From an uncultured Bacteroidaceae bacterium (GTDB taxonomy: Bacteria; Bacteroidota; Bacteroidia; Bacteroidales; Bacteroidaceae), in contig CAJOEI010000003.1 in assembly GCA_905233465.1 (NCBI GenBank), forward strand, positions 1 to 64,000: a DNA stretch of 64,000 bases, given 5' to 3'. The position numbers and the translations under genes are program-made. Below the pieces are notes generated by a model. That model saw nothing but the letters and a program-made list of their open reading frames with translations, was not told the origin of the DNA and searched no databases. This document shows, piece by piece, positions 38,530 through 47,195 of this stretch (position 1 is the stretch's first letter; each line of letters opens with the position of its first letter).

Positions 38530-38700
38530 CATTTTAGCGGTAAAAGGCCCGGGGGTTAGCAGTTGATGATCCAGGAGGTTTGCACTAAAACATCCGGGCC
38601 TTTCACGGAAAACTTCCAGGATCATTTTCCGCTAACCTCCGGATGTTTTCATGCCAACTTGTGGATGTTTTTGTCCCAACCTCCAGATGTTGCAAAAGTG
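38530..38700. repeat. Degenerate tandem array, about 22-nt period, about 7 units
   Basis: Reverse-complement units: catctggaggttgggacaaaaa / catccacaagttggcatgaaaa / catccggaggttagcggaaaa / tgatcctggaagttttccgtgaaa / ggcccggatgttttagtgcaaa / ... Confidence 0.55.
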
Positions 38701-38797
38701 TGTTCTCAATTCTCAATTCTCAACTTTCATTGTCCATTATTTCCTCTCCTCTCCCTTGGGGAGAGGCTGGGAGTGGGCCTCCTCTTGCCTACATATG

Positions 38798-38863
38798 AAC
38801 CTACATGGTTCTATCATGCACAGTCATAATGTGTTAGATGCATGTTATGATGGCATGTAGGTT
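38798..38863. repeat. Long inverted repeat / hairpin
   Basis: AACCTACATG...CATGTAGGTT outer arms with inner TCATAA/TTATGA. Confidence 0.55.
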
Positions 38864-38963
38864 ATTTTCTGGAAAACTACTGTGATGCGCGCGCGCGCGA
38901 GAGAGAATAGTTAAATAATCATATTATTTTTTGTAGAATTGTTGTTGCTTCCCAAATAGTTTG

Positions 38964-38971
38964 TACCTTTG
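38964..38971 (+). promoter_or_regulatory. Candidate -7 box (TACCTTTG) for hicBA
   Basis: TAnnTTTG about 72 nt upstream of ATG 39043. Confidence 0.45.
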
Positions 38972-39042
38972 AAACCAAATTACGAGACGCTTCTCCCAGC
39001 TAATTGCTGAAGGATGGAGTTTCTCTTTGACAGGTAGGAAAT

Positions 39043-39267
39043 ATGGCAGAGTATACAATTATTATTGAACACGACCCTGTGACGGGGCTTTATTGCGGAC
39101 AATGTCAGCAATTGCCAGAAGCAATCTCTCAAGGCACTACAGAAGGTGAGTTGATGGACAACATCCGTGAGGCCATAGAGCTTGTACTTGAAGACAGGGC
39201 AGAGAACATCAGACGACTCTACACTGGCCGTCACATAACACGTCGCCGTATTGCCGTTAATGCATGA
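39043..39267 (+). CDS. hicB: HicB-like antitoxin, short
   Basis: EYTIIIEHDPVTGLYCGQCQQLPEAISQGTTEGELMDNIREAIELVLED. Confidence 0.82.
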   Translation: MAEYTIIIEHDPVTGLYCGQCQQLPEAISQGTTEGELMDNIREAIELVLEDRAENIRRLYTGRHITRRRIAVNA

Positions 39268-39461
39268 AGAAAGAGAAATTCCTACGTTTCCTGCGAGACA
39301 ACCATTGCATCCCCACTGGACGGCAGAAAGGCAGTCATGCGCAGTTTCAGAATCAGACCAATGGCAACAAGACCATTGTACCTATGCATAACGACATAGC
39401 TGAGCCGACAGCTCGTGCAATCTGCAAGCAATTAGGTATTCCGCCCGTAAAATTCAATTAA
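39264..39461 (+). CDS. hicA: HicA-like mRNA interferase toxin
   Basis: FLRFLRDNHCIPTGRQKGSHAQFQN...KTIVPMHNDIAEPTARAICKQLGI; overlaps hicB by 4 nt. Confidence 0.85.
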   Translation: MKKEKFLRFLRDNHCIPTGRQKGSHAQFQNQTNGNKTIVPMHNDIAEPTARAICKQLGIPPVKFN

Positions 39462-39603
39462 TATTTATCGCACATACATCACAGTAGCAGCTGCAACACT
39501 CGTTGCAGCTGCTGCATAATATATTAGTTGAATCTTGCTATAGTTCAAGAATCATAGAACCTGAATTGTCAATTGTCCATTGTCAATTTTCAATTCTCTA
39601 TTA

Positions 39604-39804
39604 TTACTTGCTCCAGTCGTCATCCCATACGTTGTAGGATGACTGGCTGCCGTTATCACCCTTGACCATAGCTTCGCCAGTGGCATTGGCGTTATAGAAC
39701 GTGGCACTACCCGAAGCACCATTAGCTGTGAGCGAACCAGCGATGACCATTTGTTGCTGCACAGCCACCATCATGGTCATAGGAATAATATATGTCTTTT
39801 TCAT
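39604..39804 (-). CDS. Small MKKTY-type protein, 66 aa
   Basis: MKKTYIIPMTMMVAVQQQMVIAGSLTANGA...YNVWDDDWSK; ATGA overlap with the upstream secreted-protein gene. Confidence 0.65.
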   Translation of the reverse strand: MKKTYIIPMTMMVAVQQQMVIAGSLTANGASGSATFYNANATGEAMVKGDNGSQSSYNVWDDDWSK

Positions 39805-42800
39805 TTTACCAATACTTTTTTACCGTTAATAATATTGATGCCCTTCTGCATCTTGCTCAGGCGCTGACCTGCGAGGTTGTAAATGACGTTGGACATTGAA
39901 CATTGACCATTGACCATTGAACTGTCCTCATTGTCAATTGAGCGAATGCCATCCACAACAGCATCTAAGTCTATATTGAAGAACTCCTTTACATCTACAC
40001 CGCTCTCACTCTTCAAGATGCTGATGTATGCGCGGTTCTTGGCAACGGTTTTACCATTAGCTTTGTAGAAACCAATATTATCGTTAACCTTGTTCAGAAT
40101 ATAGTTATAGTTCGTTCCATCGTCCGTAGCTACTGTTGCACCAGTGCCTTTCACGAACTTGTTGCTAGTAACTGTTTCTGCACCAGTACCATCAAAGACA
40201 GGAATTTCCTCGGTCTTTGCTCCAGTACTATTATATATAAGAACACCAGTGTTAGCAGGGACCTTATTCACCTGAGTGAATGTTACACCTGTACCATTGC
40301 CTTTGGTAATAGCGATATAAGCGTTAATGTCATTATCTGTGAAGTCAAGAGGACTGTCGCTTGCATAAGTAGCGAAACCAGAAGCGTCAGAAATCTTAAC
40401 GACTTCAGCAAGTTTGGTCATTTCATCTGTGTTCTTAAGACCTTTAGTCGTAATATAGCCCGTAATATCTGCTTTTACTACGACCTTAGCAACACCAATA
40501 AAATGAGGATTATTCTGCACATTAAAGTTATCACGAATTGAACCCGAAGGTAGCTGGACAGCCACAGTATTATCAACATCGTCTTCATCTGGGTCATCCG
40601 CGATTGCTAAGTTCGTATTAGAATCTCCATTTCTTCCGAAATTACTCTTAGATCCACTTTTATAACTTCCAACGATATAACCTATTACATATTTTCCGGT
40701 TCCTTCTGCACCATTCTTCACCTCTGCTACAGTATAAGGATGAGCGGCTGTACCTGGAGCAGCAGTTACAGTAACTGTGCAGGAAGCATAGATGGAAGCA
40801 TTTTCGGTAGACTTAACTGTGATGGTTGCTTCACCAACGGCAACGCCAGTCACGACACCGTTTGCATCAACGGTGGCAATGGAAGTATTGCCCGATTCCC
40901 AAGTAACGTTCTTGTTCGTTGCGTTATTGGGGGATACGGTAGCAGTGAGTGTCGTTGTCTCACCAACATTCACAGATGCTGTGGCATTATTTACACTGAC
41001 GCCTGTCACGGCAACCGTATTCACGGTAATACTGTAGGTCGTGGTCTTGGTTGTTCCTTTGTGAGTATAAGAAACCGTGACAGTCTGCACACCTGCAGTG
41101 TTCATATTATAGCCTGTAAATGTTGCTTGACTTGTAACATCTGCGTTAGTTTCGTCATTGAATGTTGCCGTTACTGTCATGCCCTCATGCGAGAATGCAT
41201 CACCCACGTTGAATGTGGTAGGATAGGTGCCGCTCAGAGCGATAGACTCAAGTGCAGCGGGAGCCTTAACGGTAATGCTGTATGTTGTCGTCTTCTCAAC
41301 AGCATTCTCTGTATAACTGACTGTAACTGTTTTTATGCCTGTAGAAGACATGTCTGGTGTGCTGAAGGTAGCGCTGCTCGTAACAACAGCCTCAGAAGCA
41401 TCGTCATATGTAGCCGTTACCACTGCTCCCTCATGTGAGAAGGCGTCGTTAGTCTCGAACACGGTGGGATATGTACCAGAAACTGCGATAGAAGAGAGAG
41501 TCTTTTGCTTTTCGAGAGTTACCTCAGCACTACTAATAAAGCAATTTCCACTCAATGAAAATTCAACGCTCGTTGCCAAACCAGACCACGTTTTCCCATT
41601 CAGCGTTCCACTATTTACAGAAGGGGCATTCCATGTGTTGTTTCCACCAGTAGTGAAGGTGATTCCTTTTATATCATAACCCGAGGGGGCTGCAAACGTA
41701 ATAGTACTTCCATTATATACACGAATGTAGTCACCATCTCCACGAGGACGTGTGTTTGTACCATCGGTAATTGTCACTGTGACATTATCCTGAGATTTTA
41801 CAACAGGCAAAGCCCCTGAGTTAAGATTTCCTCCATTAGAAGACCCCAACCATTCATAGTTCATATTGAACGTTACGCTTGTTGGCTGAACATATTCGTT
41901 CACTGTAATTGCCTGTGTGGTTGTTTTGGTGACAGCGTTTTCAGTATAGCTTACAGTGATTGCTGTATTGCTTGTTGAGAGAGCAGTGGATGTAGAAGGG
42001 CTATATGTGCAGGAAGCCGTAACATCATCTGTAGTAGCGTCAGAATAGTTAGCCGTCACTACCATTCCTGTGGGATCAAATGTCTCCCCTTCAGTATAGG
42101 TTGTTTTAGTAGGTGCAGTTGTAATAGCAATACTACTCAAGGCGGGGTTTGTAACAGTAATGGTAGCCGTTGCTTCACCAGCGTTATAAGTGCCAGTTGC
42201 AGCCTGCTCTGCCTTTACGGTTACGCTACCTGCTGCAATGGCGGTTAGCGTGCTGCTTGAAAGAGTAGCATAGCTGCCTCCATCTGTTATGGTGTACGTA
42301 ACTGCCCCCGTGCTATTACTTTCGAAAAGCGTGCTGAGGTTAAGAGTTTTACCTATGCGTACGTTTCCATTGCTGAAAGTGATTGTAGGATCTACCTTGG
42401 CTGCAGTTTCCTCTTCTGTATTTACGCCCCAAAATACAGCGCGTTCACTATTGGCTGTTATAGTAATTGTAGCTGATGAAGTCAACGCTGTCGAAAGTGT
42501 AATTACTTTATAATAATTTGTCGTAGCATTTGCAGGTGTGGATAGAGTAAATGTTGTAGATGAACCGCTTATTCCATCATCTGCTGTTAAGGATTCTGCG
42601 TTAAGCAGCGTTGTCGAACCATTCTTGACAGTTAAAGTAGGGGATTTTCCATTCCAAGCTGCAATATGTATGTGAATGTATTTCGTTCCACTTGGAGCTG
42701 TAATCGTAGCGGATCCTCCGGAACCGCTCTTTCCCAGTTTTATACCATCATATTCAGTTCCGCTTGAGGAAAGCTTTACTTTACAAGTATTTACATTTGT

Positions 42801-42944
42801 TCCAGAAGTGGGAAGCGTGACATTGCTGGTATAAACGGCAGACTTGTCGCTTTGTCCCCACACACTTCCTGTTCCGAGGGAACACAATAAGGCTACGAGG
42901 AGGGCGATGCGTAGCCGGATTGAATTAAGTAAATTTTGTTTCAT
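39801..42944 (-). CDS. Large secreted protein with tandem bacterial Ig-like domains and sorting-like C-terminus
   Basis: Signal peptide; repeated SIAxSGTYPT...GxxFxxxGxxVTAxYxDxxxxxVT...VTVSYTENAVxKTTTxxITV; Big_2-like VSPNNATNKNVTWESGNTSIATVDANGVVTGVAVGEATITV; C-term NLAGQRLSKMQKGINIINGKKVLVK. Confidence 0.82.
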   Translation of the reverse strand: MKQNLLNSIRLRIALLVALLCSLGTGSVWGQSDKSAVYTSNVTLPTSGTNVNTCKVKLSSSGTEYDGIKLGKSGSGGSATITAPSGTKYIHIHIAAWNGKSPTLTVKNGSTTLLNAESLTADDGISGSSTTFTLSTPANATTNYYKVITLSTALTSSATITITANSERAVFWGVNTEEETAAKVDPTITFSNGNVRIGKTLNLSTLFESNSTGAVTYTITDGGSYATLSSSTLTAIAAGSVTVKAEQAATGTYNAGEATATITVTNPALSSIAITTAPTKTTYTEGETFDPTGMVVTANYSDATTDDVTASCTYSPSTSTALSTSNTAITVSYTENAVTKTTTQAITVNEYVQPTSVTFNMNYEWLGSSNGGNLNSGALPVVKSQDNVTVTITDGTNTRPRGDGDYIRVYNGSTITFAAPSGYDIKGITFTTGGNNTWNAPSVNSGTLNGKTWSGLATSVEFSLSGNCFISSAEVTLEKQKTLSSIAVSGTYPTVFETNDAFSHEGAVVTATYDDASEAVVTSSATFSTPDMSSTGIKTVTVSYTENAVEKTTTYSITVKAPAALESIALSGTYPTTFNVGDAFSHEGMTVTATFNDETNADVTSQATFTGYNMNTAGVQTVTVSYTHKGTTKTTTYSITVNTVAVTGVSVNNATASVNVGETTTLTATVSPNNATNKNVTWESGNTSIATVDANGVVTGVAVGEATITVKSTENASIYASCTVTVTAAPGTAAHPYTVAEVKNGAEGTGKYVIGYIVGSYKSGSKSNFGRNGDSNTNLAIADDPDEDDVDNTVAVQLPSGSIRDNFNVQNNPHFIGVAKVVVKADITGYITTKGLKNTDEMTKLAEVVKISDASGFATYASDSPLDFTDNDINAYIAITKGNGTGVTFTQVNKVPANTGVLIYNSTGAKTEEIPVFDGTGAETVTSNKFVKGTGATVATDDGTNYNYILNKVNDNIGFYKANGKTVAKNRAYISILKSESGVDVKEFFNIDLDAVVDGIRSIDNEDSSMVNGQCSMSNVIYNLAGQRLSKMQKGINIINGKKVLVK

Positions 42945-43223
42945 TTGTTTGTGGTTTATGTTAATGTGATTATTTTACTATTTCACAAATTTACAATCCA
43001 TTAGATTTCATTATTTCACAAATTAGCGATTTTACGTTTTTGTAATTGGTGTGAATATATAGATTGGTATGTGAATATATATATAATATAGGTGTCGACA
43101 GATGCCCAATTGGGCGTGATTGTGTCGTCGTTTGTGTTGTTTTTCTTATTTCAAGCCGCGAAATTACACGTTTTTTCACATTTGACCAAGAAAAATAGCG
43201 GGAATTGTTTTTTTTTGTTAATT

Positions 43224-43426
43224 TCTTGTACTTTTGCGCCCGATTACTTTACGGCGTGCCACAAAGTGGCACAAAGTGAGTAGTTTTTGTTTCAAATTTG
43301 GCAGCAGCCGATGTGAATCGCCTGACTGCTTTCATGAGTTTGTTGTCACCATCACCGAATTGGTCGATGGGTACAACTAAAACAGAAGCGCGACAGCCGT
43401 GAGGCCATCGCGCTTCGTCTCTTTTT
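43224..43426 (+). ncRNA. Candidate sRNA: -7 box to terminator with no convincing ORF
   Basis: TACTTTTGCGCC around 43229-43240, hairpin GTGCCAC-AAA-GTGGCAC at 43256-43272, terminator GAAGCGCGA...TCGCGCTTC + TTTTT at 43385-43426. Confidence 0.45.
43385..43426 (+). terminator. Rho-independent terminator
   Basis: GAAGCGCGA-loop-TCGCGCTTC followed by GTCTCTTTTT. Confidence 0.75.
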
Positions 43427-43497
43427 AATTATTTAAGTTTCGGGAGTTATAATGTGAACATCATAACTCCAGAAAGATGAATTAATTATATATGCCC

Positions 43498-43932
43498 TTA
43501 GAAGAAATTGAAGAAGAAGAACACTGCTGCCCATGTTCGGGGCACGCCCTTGGCGCTGCCCATGCTGCTGTTGTTGCGGTCGCGCACGGTGCCGTCGCTC
43601 TCTATGCGTCCGATGGTGGAGTTGTTGCGGTCGCGCACGGTGCCGTTACTCTCTACGCGTCCGATGGTGGAGTTGTTGCGGTCGCGTATGGTGCCGTCGC
43701 TCTCTATGCGTCCGATGGATGAGTTATTTCGGTCGCGTATGGTGCCGTTACTCTCTATGCGTCCGATGGTGGAGTTGTTGCGGTCGCGCACGATGCCGTT
43801 ACTCTCTATGCGTGCAACTTGTGAGTTGTTGGCGTTGCGGATATCCTGGGCCCGGGGAGAAGGGGATGCGGCGGACATGGATATGGAAATAATAAATAAT
43901 AAATAATAAATGATAAATAAGCGACTCTTCAT
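43498..43932 (-). CDS. Secreted repeat protein, beta-flower-like
   Basis: MKSRLFIIYYLLFIISISMSA signal, then five 17-aa repeats RIESNGTVRDRNNSTIG. Confidence 0.7.
   Translation of the reverse strand: MKSRLFIIYYLLFIISISMSAASPSPRAQDIRNANNSQVARIESNGIVRDRNNSTIGRIESNGTIRDRNNSSIGRIESDGTIRDRNNSTIGRVESNGTVRDRNNSTIGRIESDGTVRDRNNSSMGSAKGVPRTWAAVFFFFNFF
43558..43812. repeat. 51-bp coding tandem repeat, 5 copies
   Basis: Near-identical 17-codon units ctctatgcgtccgatggtggagttgttgcggtcgcgcacggtgccgt. Confidence 0.9.
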
Positions 43933-43991
43933 AATCAATTTTACGATTTGGTTCGACAGGCTCACCATAAATCAACTTTAAACTTTAAACT

Positions 43992-44078
43992 TTCCGCTCG
44001 ACCTCTGGTCGCTTGCCATAGCAAGCGCTCGGCTTTGCCGCTTTGCTCTGCAAAGAACTTTCAACTGCGGCGCAGCCG
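43992..44078. repeat. Mini-palindrome mosaic including a 25-bp dispersed repeat
   Basis: ttccgctcgacctctggtcgcttgc identical to 38449-38473, then gcttgccatagcaagc, ctttgctctgcaaag, ctgcggcgcagccgcg. Confidence 0.75.
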
Positions 44079-44081
44079 CGT

Positions 44082-45818
44082 CTAAACGATGGAGTAGAGG
44101 AGTAGGATGATGAGCTGGGCCGTGAGGATGCGCAGGAACATGCAGAGGGGATAGACGGTGCTGTAGCCCACGGCTGGCGCGTCGTTGTTGGCGGTCTGGT
44201 TGGCGTAGGCCAGTGCGGGCGGGTCAGTGGTGGCACCGGCGATGAGGCCCATGAGAGTGAAGTAGTTCATCTTGTAGCGCAGGCGTGCCAGTACACCTAT
44301 AATTAATATAGGTATTACGGTGATGAGGAATCCTGCCCACACGTATGTGAGGCCGTCGCCCTCGGTCACTGTGTTCCAGAATGTGGCTCCCGCCTTGATG
44401 CCCACGGATGCGAGGAAGAGTACGAGTCCGAGCTCTCGCAGCATGAGGTTGGCTGATGTGGTGGTGTAGCTGACGAGATGGAGTTTGTATCCGAAGCGTC
44501 CGATGAGGATGGCGATGATGAGCGGTCCGCCGGCGAGGCCGAGCTTCACGGGTGTGGGCACGCCAGGCAGTGCTATGGGCATCATGCCGAAGACGATACC
44601 GACGACGATGCCGATGAAGATGGCGCTGAGGTTGGGGTGGTCGAGGCGCTTCACCTCGTTACCCATGACACCTGCCATGCGGTCGACAGCATCCTCGGGT
44701 CCTACGCACACGAGCTTGTCGCCAATCTGTATGCGCAGGTTGCGGTCGGCGAAGAGGTTCATGCCGTTGCGGTGGATGCGTGTGACGTTGACACCATAGA
44801 CCGAACCGAAGTGCATCTGTCCGAAGGTCTTGCCGTTGACTTCGGGCTTGGTCACCAAGATGTTCTTGGACACCATCTTAACATCTTGCTCCTCCCACTC
44901 GACATTATCCACAGGTCCTATGAAGGCTGAGATGGCTTCCCAGTCGTCTTCGGCGCAGGTGATGTACATCTGGTCGCCGACGTTGACGATGATGTCGCGG
45001 TTGGGGATGAGGACGTGCCCGTTATGCAGGAAACGCGAGCAGACGAAGTTGCGCCCGATGAATTCGCGGATTTGGAGTATGCTCTTGCCGTTGAGGGCTT
45101 TGTTCTCGGCGCGGAGTGTCATGCGGTGGGGCTTGGCGTGGGGATTCTCATTCATCTCACGCTCGATGTCCTCGGCCTCTTTCTTGAGGCTGATGCCACA
45201 GATGTAGCGCACGGCAATGGTGGCTCCGATGATGCCCACCACGCCAAGGGGATAGGCACAGGCGTAGCCCGATGCTATCTGAGGGAGGCCCACCCCCGTC
45301 CCCTCCCCAAGGGAGGGGAGATTTTTGTAGATAGTTGCCACGGCCTCGGATGCGGCACCAAGGCCGGGAGTGTTGGTGATGGCGCCGCAGAGCACACCGG
45401 TCATCATCGAGAGGTTCCAGACGTTGTCGCCGCCCTTGATGTCTGGGTTGTAGAAGAGGACGAAGTAGAGCACCAGCATCGTGACGACATTCAGGGCCAC
45501 GATGCCCATAGCAAGCATGTTGGCTGTGATGCCGCCCTTGGCAAAGCTCTCGAAGAAGCCCGGTCCCACCTGCAGACCTATGCAGTAGACGAAGAGGATG
45601 AGGCCGAAGTCCTGAACGTAGTTGAGCACCTCGGGCGTGCCTGTGAAGCCGATGTGTCCGGCGAGGATGCCAGCAAAGAGGACGAATGTGACTCCGAGCG
45701 AGATGCCGAAGATCTTGAAACGGCCAAGGGCTATGCCGGTGGCGATGACCAACGAATAGAGCACCACGATGTGGGCTATTGAGTCGGTGTTGGTGAAGAG
45801 GTTAATGAGCCAATCCAT
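44082..45818 (-). CDS. Aspartate:alanine exchanger family / YidE-YbjL-type transporter with TrkA_C domains
   Basis: Duplicated AspT-like membrane halves ([43 protein letters not shown]), two TrkA_C-like domains; in-frame repeat peptide [14 protein letters not shown]. Confidence 0.9.
   Translation of the reverse strand: MDWLINLFTNTDSIAHIVVLYSLVIATGIALGRFKIFGISLGVTFVLFAGILAGHIGFTGTPEVLNYVQDFGLILFVYCIGLQVGPGFFESFAKGGITANMLAMGIVALNVVTMLVLYFVLFYNPDIKGGDNVWNLSMMTGVLCGAITNTPGLGAASEAVATIYKNLPSLGEGTGVGLPQIASGYACAYPLGVVGIIGATIAVRYICGISLKKEAEDIEREMNENPHAKPHRMTLRAENKALNGKSILQIREFIGRNFVCSRFLHNGHVLIPNRDIIVNVGDQMYITCAEDDWEAISAFIGPVDNVEWEEQDVKMVSKNILVTKPEVNGKTFGQMHFGSVYGVNVTRIHRNGMNLFADRNLRIQIGDKLVCVGPEDAVDRMAGVMGNEVKRLDHPNLSAIFIGIVVGIVFGMMPIALPGVPTPVKLGLAGGPLIIAILIGRFGYKLHLVSYTTTSANLMLRELGLVLFLASVGIKAGATFWNTVTEGDGLTYVWAGFLITVIPILIIGVLARLRYKMNYFTLMGLIAGATTDPPALAYANQTANNDAPAVGYSTVYPLCMFLRILTAQLIILLLYSIV
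45284..45325. repeat. GC-rich palindromic repeat copy inside the transporter CDS
   Basis: aggcccacccccgtcccctccccaagggaggggagattttt. Confidence 0.75.
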
Positions 45819-45829
45819 GGTTTTATTTT

Positions 45830-46004
45830 ACGATTTTACGATTTTACGATTTTACGATTTTGGTTCGACATCTCGACATCTCGATATAACGTTAAACGTT
45901 ATTACGATCCTATGTAATTCACAATTCATAATTCACAATGCACAATTGGGCTGCGCGGTGACTTTCAATGTTCAATGCTCAATGTTCAATGTTCAATGTT
46001 CAAT
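45830..46004. repeat. 8-bp (TTTACGAT)n and 7-bp (TTCAATG)n tandem repeats between the transporter and aroB
   Basis: tttacgattttacgattttacgattttacgat; ttcaatgttcaatgctcaatgttcaatgttcaatgttcaatg. Confidence 0.85.
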
Positions 46005-46015
46005 GAATTCTCACC

Positions 46016-47065
46016 TTAGTTCTCTCGGTAGTAGTCGAGAGCCTCGCGGATGTCGTCGGGAGTTGCTGTCTGGTTGATGCGTATGTCGCCGACTGCGGCG
46101 AGGAGTGTGAAGTTGATTGTTCCGGCGGTGTTCTTCTTGTCGTGGCGCATGAGGTCGATGAGACTGTCGTAATGCTTGCATCCGAAGCTGAAGTGGCCAT
46201 AGTTGTCTCGCACGAAGGCCTCGACCTGATGCAGGCACTGTGTGGGGAAGCCGCAGCGTGTGGCGGCTAAGTACAGCTCAGGTATGAGGCCGTAGGCCAC
46301 AGCGTAGCCGTGCAGGATTGGCCTGTTCTGGGCCAGTGCAAAGCTCTCGAAGGCGTGTCCCACGGTGTGCCCGAGGTTGAGGGCTTTGCGTATGCCGTGC
46401 TCATGCGGATCCTCGGTGACAATGCGTTGCTTCACTGCTACGCTGCGTGCCACCATGTCGGCGAGTGCGGTGAAATCGACGTTTTCGAGGTCGAAACGCA
46501 GTAATTCGGCCAGAGTCTGCTCGTCGCTGATGAGGCCGTGCTTGAGCATCTCGGCATATCCGCTGCGTATGTTCTCAGTGTCCAACGTGCGCAGGAACTG
46601 CGTATCGAGGATGACTGTGTGGGGTGTGTTGAACACCCCGATTTCGTTTTTCAGGCCTCGGAAGTTGATGCCCGTCTTGCCTCCCACGCTGGCGTCGACC
46701 ATCGAGAGCAGCGTTGTGGGCACATTGACGTATGCCATGCCGCGCTTGAATGTCGAGGCAGCAAAGCCACCGAGGTCGGTCACCATGCCACCACCTATAT
46801 TAATAAGTAGTGAGTGGCGTGTGGCGCCGCCGTCCTGCATGGCAGCCCAGACGTGTGTGAGCGAATCGAGTGTCTTGGCTGCGTCGGTGGGCGGGATGGT
46901 TATCATCTGTGCCGCTGACAGGCACGCAACGTCGCACAGGCGCGGCCAGCAGCACTCGAGCGTGGTCTGGTCGGTGAGGACGAAGACGCGGTCGGGAGTG
47001 ATGGCGCTGACGGCTGCAGTGATGTCGGCTGCGATGTTGCGGCTTATGATGACGTTTTGATTCAT
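46016..47065 (-). CDS. aroB: 3-dehydroquinate synthase
   Basis: INIGGGMVTDLGGFAASTFKRGMAYVNVPTTLLSMVDASVGGKTGINF. Confidence 0.95.
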   Translation of the reverse strand: MNQNVIISRNIAADITAAVSAITPDRVFVLTDQTTLECCWPRLCDVACLSAAQMITIPPTDAAKTLDSLTHVWAAMQDGGATRHSLLINIGGGMVTDLGGFAASTFKRGMAYVNVPTTLLSMVDASVGGKTGINFRGLKNEIGVFNTPHTVILDTQFLRTLDTENIRSGYAEMLKHGLISDEQTLAELLRFDLENVDFTALADMVARSVAVKQRIVTEDPHEHGIRKALNLGHTVGHAFESFALAQNRPILHGYAVAYGLIPELYLAATRCGFPTQCLHQVEAFVRDNYGHFSFGCKHYDSLIDLMRHDKKNTAGTINFTLLAAVGDIRINQTATPDDIREALDYYREN

Positions 47066-47075
47066 ATATGCGGCG

Positions 47076-47083
47076 CAAAGATA
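47076..47083 (-). promoter_or_regulatory. Candidate -7 box (TATCTTTG) for aroB
   Basis: TATCTTTGCGCC 10 nt upstream of the aroB ATG. Confidence 0.5.
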
Positions 47084-47178
47084 ATGAAAAGTTGAAAGCT
47101 GAAGCCTAAAACATGAAACTTTTTGTACCTTTCAAGCAAAAACTTTCAACTTTCAACTTTCAACTTTCAACTTTTCAC

Positions 47179-47186
47179 TACCTTTG
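47179..47186 (+). promoter_or_regulatory. Candidate -7 box (TACCTTTG) for topB
   Basis: TACCTTTGCGGCC 9 nt upstream of the topB ATG. Confidence 0.55.
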
Positions 47187-47195
47187 CGGCCAATT

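Noticed and set aside
40740-41438. 232-aa plus-strand Cys/Ser-rich ORF
   Set aside because: Antisense to the Ig-repeat secreted protein; composition reflects Thr/Val-rich codons on the other strand.
43558-43812. Possible CRISPR array
   Set aside because: Head-to-tail repeats with no unique spacers and a clear coding frame; this is a protein VNTR.
43492-43906. Plus-strand ORFs over the 51-bp repeats (three frames open)
   Set aside because: Repeat unit length is divisible by 3, so several frames stay open; only the minus frame has a signal peptide and sensible repeat motif.
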